This document shows, piece by piece, positions 5,535 to 7,380 of a DNA stretch of 7,380 bases. This DNA comes from an uncultured Clostridia bacterium (GTDB lineage Bacteria > Bacillota > Clostridia > TANB77 > CAG-508). Location of the stretch: the NCBI GenBank assembly GCA_948585895.1, contig CAPBNZ010000053.1, forward strand, positions 1 to 7,380, given 5' to 3'. The notes under the pieces are model-generated. The model worked only from the letters and a program-made list of their open reading frames with translations, had not been told where the DNA came from and searched no databases. Each line of letters starts with the position of its first letter. The stretch's first letter is position 1. The translations under genes and the position numbers were made by a program.

Positions 5535-5577
5535 GGAGCAATATGTTTTTAGTTTGCAGACCGAAACATATCACTCC
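5535..5577. repeat. Interrupted 12-bp hairpin between repressor and integrase
   Basis: GGAG and ATATGTTT (5535-5548) pair with AAACATAT and CTCC (5564-5577), with a two-by-two mismatch between the segments and a 15-base loop. AAAAAC follows on the + strand, so it is not a normal terminator for the repressor. It is the most G+C-rich part of the 245-base gap and may be a protein or integrase site, an RNA structure, or an antisense-direction terminator. Confidence 0.5.
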
Positions 5578-5596
5578 AAAAACGAACAAATACATT

Positions 5597-5621
5597 AAGA
5601 AATCATTTGAAATGTTTTCTT
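5597..5621. repeat. Near-perfect palindrome upstream of integrase
   Basis: AAGAAATCATTT and AAATGTTTTCTT are reverse complements at 11 of 12 positions around a single G. Its left part, AAGAAATCA, recurs directly at 5673-5681. The site overlaps the start of the candidate integrase promoter, so it could be an operator or a weak terminator followed by GTTATT. The rest of the 245-base gap holds no convincing gene. Confidence 0.4.
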
Positions 5622-5648
5622 GTTATTAGTGTACTTGTTATATATATT
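5620..5648 (+). promoter_or_regulatory. Candidate integrase promoter, TTGTTA-17-TATATT
   Basis: TTGTTA (5620-5625) and TATATT (5643-5648) are 17 bases apart and match consensus at four and five of six positions. The start would lie near 5655, giving a leader of about 80 bases. CTTGTTAT occurs twice here (5619 and 5634), and TTGTTA/TAACAA (5635-5655) forms an inverted repeat across the -10 region, a possible operator. Read-through from the repressor promoter is the alternative source of integrase mRNA. Confidence 0.35.
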
Positions 5649-5737
5649 TTAACAAAATGTGTACCAAAACGCAAGAAATCAAACAAATCTTTTCTTAAAA
5701 GTATTTGAAATTAAATATTTTTAAGGAGGTATTAGGT

Positions 5738-7105
5738 ATGGCAAGAACAGGTCGACCAAAAAAGAAAATGTTAAGAAGAAAGAATCACGAGGGAACAGTT
5801 TATGAAAAAACTGTAATTAAAGAAAAGAAAGCAAAAGGAATCCCTATTTGTGATGTTTGCAAGAAGTGTGATATTCCTGAATCACAACGTATTTGCAACA
5901 ACAGACAAAACTGTAAAAAATGTGAAAGATGTATGAATTGTAAGAAATTTGGAAAGTGTGAGAAAATTACATCTTATACATATTACGAGGCTCAATACAT
6001 CGTTGGATATACTGATAAAGGAAAACCAATTAGAAAAACGATTACAGAAAAAACGGAAACAGAAGTAGTTGAACAGTTAAATCAAATAAAAGCACATAAA
6101 CAAGGATTCATTAATAAAGATAAATCAAAGAAAACTTTATGTGATATATCAATAGAAAAAACACAATTTGATTATGATACAGGATATATAGATGAAAATT
6201 CTTATAAAACTAATATTGATACAATTAAAAGATTAAAAAAATATTCATTCTTCAATATACCTGTAAGAAAAGTAACAACAGAAATGTTAAAAGATTTCTT
6301 AACAACTCAAAAAGTTCTTTCTGAATCCATAATTAAGAAAAATGTTCAAATGGTAAGGAGAGCATTTGCAAAAGCTCACGCAGACAATTTAATTATAGAG
6401 AATCCTTTTCTTATAGATAAAGAACTAAAAACACCAAAAAGCACTATTCCAGTAAAAGAAGTTGAGGCATTTTCTGTAGATGACCAAAAAAAACTTGTTA
6501 AAGAACTTATGGAGGATAATATAACTCAAAAAGTTCCAATCTTATTAAGTTTATATACGTTGATGAGGTCTGGAGAAATACTAGCATTACGAAAGACCGA
6601 TGTTGACTTAAAGAATAAAGTTATAAAGGTTAGAAGAACTATGACAAGAGGAATTAATGGAAAAAACAAAATAGGAAATAAAACAAAAACATATTCAAGT
6701 TCAAGAGATGTTATAATTACTCCTGATGTTGAAATTTTAATAAATATGGCACTAGATGAATATGTTGAAAATCCTGAACAATTACTTTTTTGTAATAAAG
6801 ACGGAAAACCATATACAACACAAGCCTTAAACTCTTGTTTTAAAAGATTTTGTGAAAAGTACAATATAGACAAAGGATATAATGTTAATTTTCATCAATT
6901 AAGACATACAGGAATTACAAGATTAATCGAAGTTGGAACACCTGTAGAGATAGTTCAAAAAAAAGCAGGACATAAAGATATTACTACAACAATGAATATA
7001 TACAATACAGTTCTTTCTGAAAGAGAAAAAGAAGTAAATAAAAATATAGAAAGACAGTTTGAAGAAAAAGGATTAAGTTTATCCATAAAAGATAAAAAAG
7101 AATAA
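5738..7105 (+). CDS. int: Tyrosine recombinase (integrase), cysteine-rich N terminus
   Basis: This 455-aa integrase catalyses site-specific insertion and excision through a 3'-phosphotyrosyl intermediate. The ATG at 5738 is chosen because AAGGAGG lies eight bases upstream; an upstream TTG at 5705 has no such site. Catalytic residues are R277 (LMRSGEIL), K317 (KTKTYSSSR), H386 and R389 (HQLRH), H412 (AGHKD) and Y422 (NIYNT), so the active site is complete. Residues 130-228 fit the helical core-binding domain, and 80-123 an arm-type N-terminal domain (YYEAQYIVGYTDKGKPIRKT). The first 30 residues are very basic. Unusually, nine cysteines lie between 38 and 74 (CxxCxxC, C-x5-CxxCxxCxxC, x5-C), inserted before the usual first beta strand and resembling zinc knuckles or ribbons. 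It follows the repressor by 245 bases and ends just before a terminator and the probable attachment region. Confidence 0.95.
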   Translation: MARTGRPKKKMLRRKNHEGTVYEKTVIKEKKAKGIPICDVCKKCDIPESQRICNNRQNCKKCERCMNCKKFGKCEKITSYTYYEAQYIVGYTDKGKPIRKTITEKTETEVVEQLNQIKAHKQGFINKDKSKKTLCDISIEKTQFDYDTGYIDENSYKTNIDTIKRLKKYSFFNIPVRKVTTEMLKDFLTTQKVLSESIIKKNVQMVRRAFAKAHADNLIIENPFLIDKELKTPKSTIPVKEVEAFSVDDQKKLVKELMEDNITQKVPILLSLYTLMRSGEILALRKTDVDLKNKVIKVRRTMTRGINGKNKIGNKTKTYSSSRDVIITPDVEILINMALDEYVENPEQLLFCNKDGKPYTTQALNSCFKRFCEKYNIDKGYNVNFHQLRHTGITRLIEVGTPVEIVQKKAGHKDITTTMNIYNTVLSEREKEVNKNIERQFEEKGLSLSIKDKKE

Positions 7106-7111
7106 ATATTT

Positions 7112-7147
7112 AATGACGTATTTCATTATGGAATATGTCATTTTTAA
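7112..7147 (+). terminator. Intrinsic terminator after integrase
   Basis: ATGACGTATTTC (7113-7124) pairs with GGAATATGTCAT (7130-7141) over 12 positions, two of them G-T wobbles, with the loop ATTAT. TTTTTAA follows directly. It begins seven bases after the integrase stop and should end the repressor/integrase transcripts. Confidence 0.75.
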
Positions 7148-7157
7148 TAGGTAAAAT

Positions 7158-7178
7158 TGCAGAAACAAATGCAGAAAC
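7158..7178. repeat. Tandem TGCAGAAAC repeat, possible integrase arm sites
   Basis: TGCAGAAAC occurs at 7158-7166 and 7170-7178, a 12-base period. Short direct repeats beyond the 3' end of an integrase gene are common arm-type binding sites in elements of this recombinase class. Binding by this integrase is inferred. No matching copy was seen at the left edge, which is expected if the element continues beyond the window. Confidence 0.35.
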
Positions 7179-7277
7179 TGACTAAAATCCAACGTTAAAA
7201 ATGTAGTATTTGCAAACAATACATCATTTTTATAACCAAAAAGTTGGAGAACACCTCGACCAATTAAAAGATGTAGC

Positions 7278-7318
7278 AAAAATCCTTGTAGCTGTTGAGT
7301 TACAGGGATTTTTCTTTG
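7278..7318. terminator. Strong bidirectional terminator near right edge
   Basis: AAAAATCCTTGTAGC (7278-7292) pairs with GTTACAGGGATTTTT (7299-7313) over 15 positions with two G-T wobbles and the six-base loop TGTTGA; TTTTTCTTT follows. The A-run on one side and T-run on the other allow termination in both directions. It may belong to a host gene flanking the insertion, or lie inside the attachment region. The stretch 7148-7380 contains no supported gene. Confidence 0.7.
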
Positions 7319-7380
7319 CAAATAGACCAGTCGGTCTGTTCTTTGAACACCTAGAAATACAAGGAAGAATGACTTTTTAT

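Noticed and set aside
6526..6873. 115-aa - frame inside the integrase gene
   Set aside because: It is antisense to the catalytic domain of the integrase.
7079..7321. 80-aa - frame over the integrase 3' end and flank
   Set aside because: It runs through two terminator hairpins and the integrase end, with no ribosome binding site.
7207..7380. Open + frame of 58 codons reaching the window end, with an ATG at 7369 preceded by AAGGAAG
   Set aside because: It has no good start except a weak TTG at 7210 and crosses a strong bidirectional terminator. Only four codons follow the ATG at 7369, so a flanking gene start there cannot be supported from this window.
1..7380. CRISPR array, tRNA or rRNA gene, or insertion sequence
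   Set aside because: No regularly spaced repeats, cloverleaf with a GTTCGAATC-type arm, rRNA core motif or transposase was seen on either strand.

Overview
The window looks like one end of an integrated mobile element from a low-GC Gram-positive bacterium (Bacillota, possibly a gut clostridial or Erysipelotrichia-type host). The reasons are very AT-rich DNA, near-consensus AGGAGG ribosome binding sites 6-9 bases before almost every start, TTGACT/TATAAT promoters with 17-base spacers, and ordinary use of TGA as a stop. The host assignment is inference; no housekeeping gene is visible.

Layout. At the right end, on the + strand, are an XRE-type repressor with a LexA-like C-terminal part (4548-5492) and a tyrosine recombinase (5738-7105). 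An intrinsic terminator, a short direct repeat and a strong bidirectional terminator follow the recombinase; the element/chromosome junction probably lies in this last 275 bases. Back to back with the repressor, on the - strand, starts a seven-gene leftward series: an excisionase-like winged-helix protein (4121-4396), three unrecognised proteins (70, 121 and 220 aa), a 59-aa protein, an 84-aa winged-helix-like protein overlapping it by 8 bases, and a 646-aa superfamily 2 helicase/ATPase (120-2060). Hairpins occupy three of the longer gaps in this series, and a cluster of three hairpins follows the helicase at the left edge.

How it could work. The 151 bases between repressor and excisionase form a compact two-way switch: two TTGACT-17-TATAAT promoters point away from each other, each overlapping its own ATATAC-N6-GTATAT palindrome, and a larger inverted repeat carries both -35 boxes. 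The simplest reading is that the repressor binds these palindromes, holds the leftward operon off and limits its own synthesis. The C-terminal part of the repressor keeps a plausible Ser/Lys pair (S235, K267), so DNA damage could inactivate it by self-cleavage; an antirepressor is the alternative. Release would express the excisionase-like protein (excision with the integrase) and the helicase (probably replication).

This order (integrase and repressor together, divergent excisionase, small unknown genes, replication-type ATPase) matches phage satellites of the SaPI/PICI type, and also small prophages and some ICEs. No packaging, capsid, relaxase or conjugation gene is in view, so the class is open. 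The most unusual items are the nine-cysteine insertion near the integrase N terminus, the repressor with an enlarged middle region, the unassigned operon proteins, and hairpins inside the leftward operon whose T-tracts face the opposite direction.
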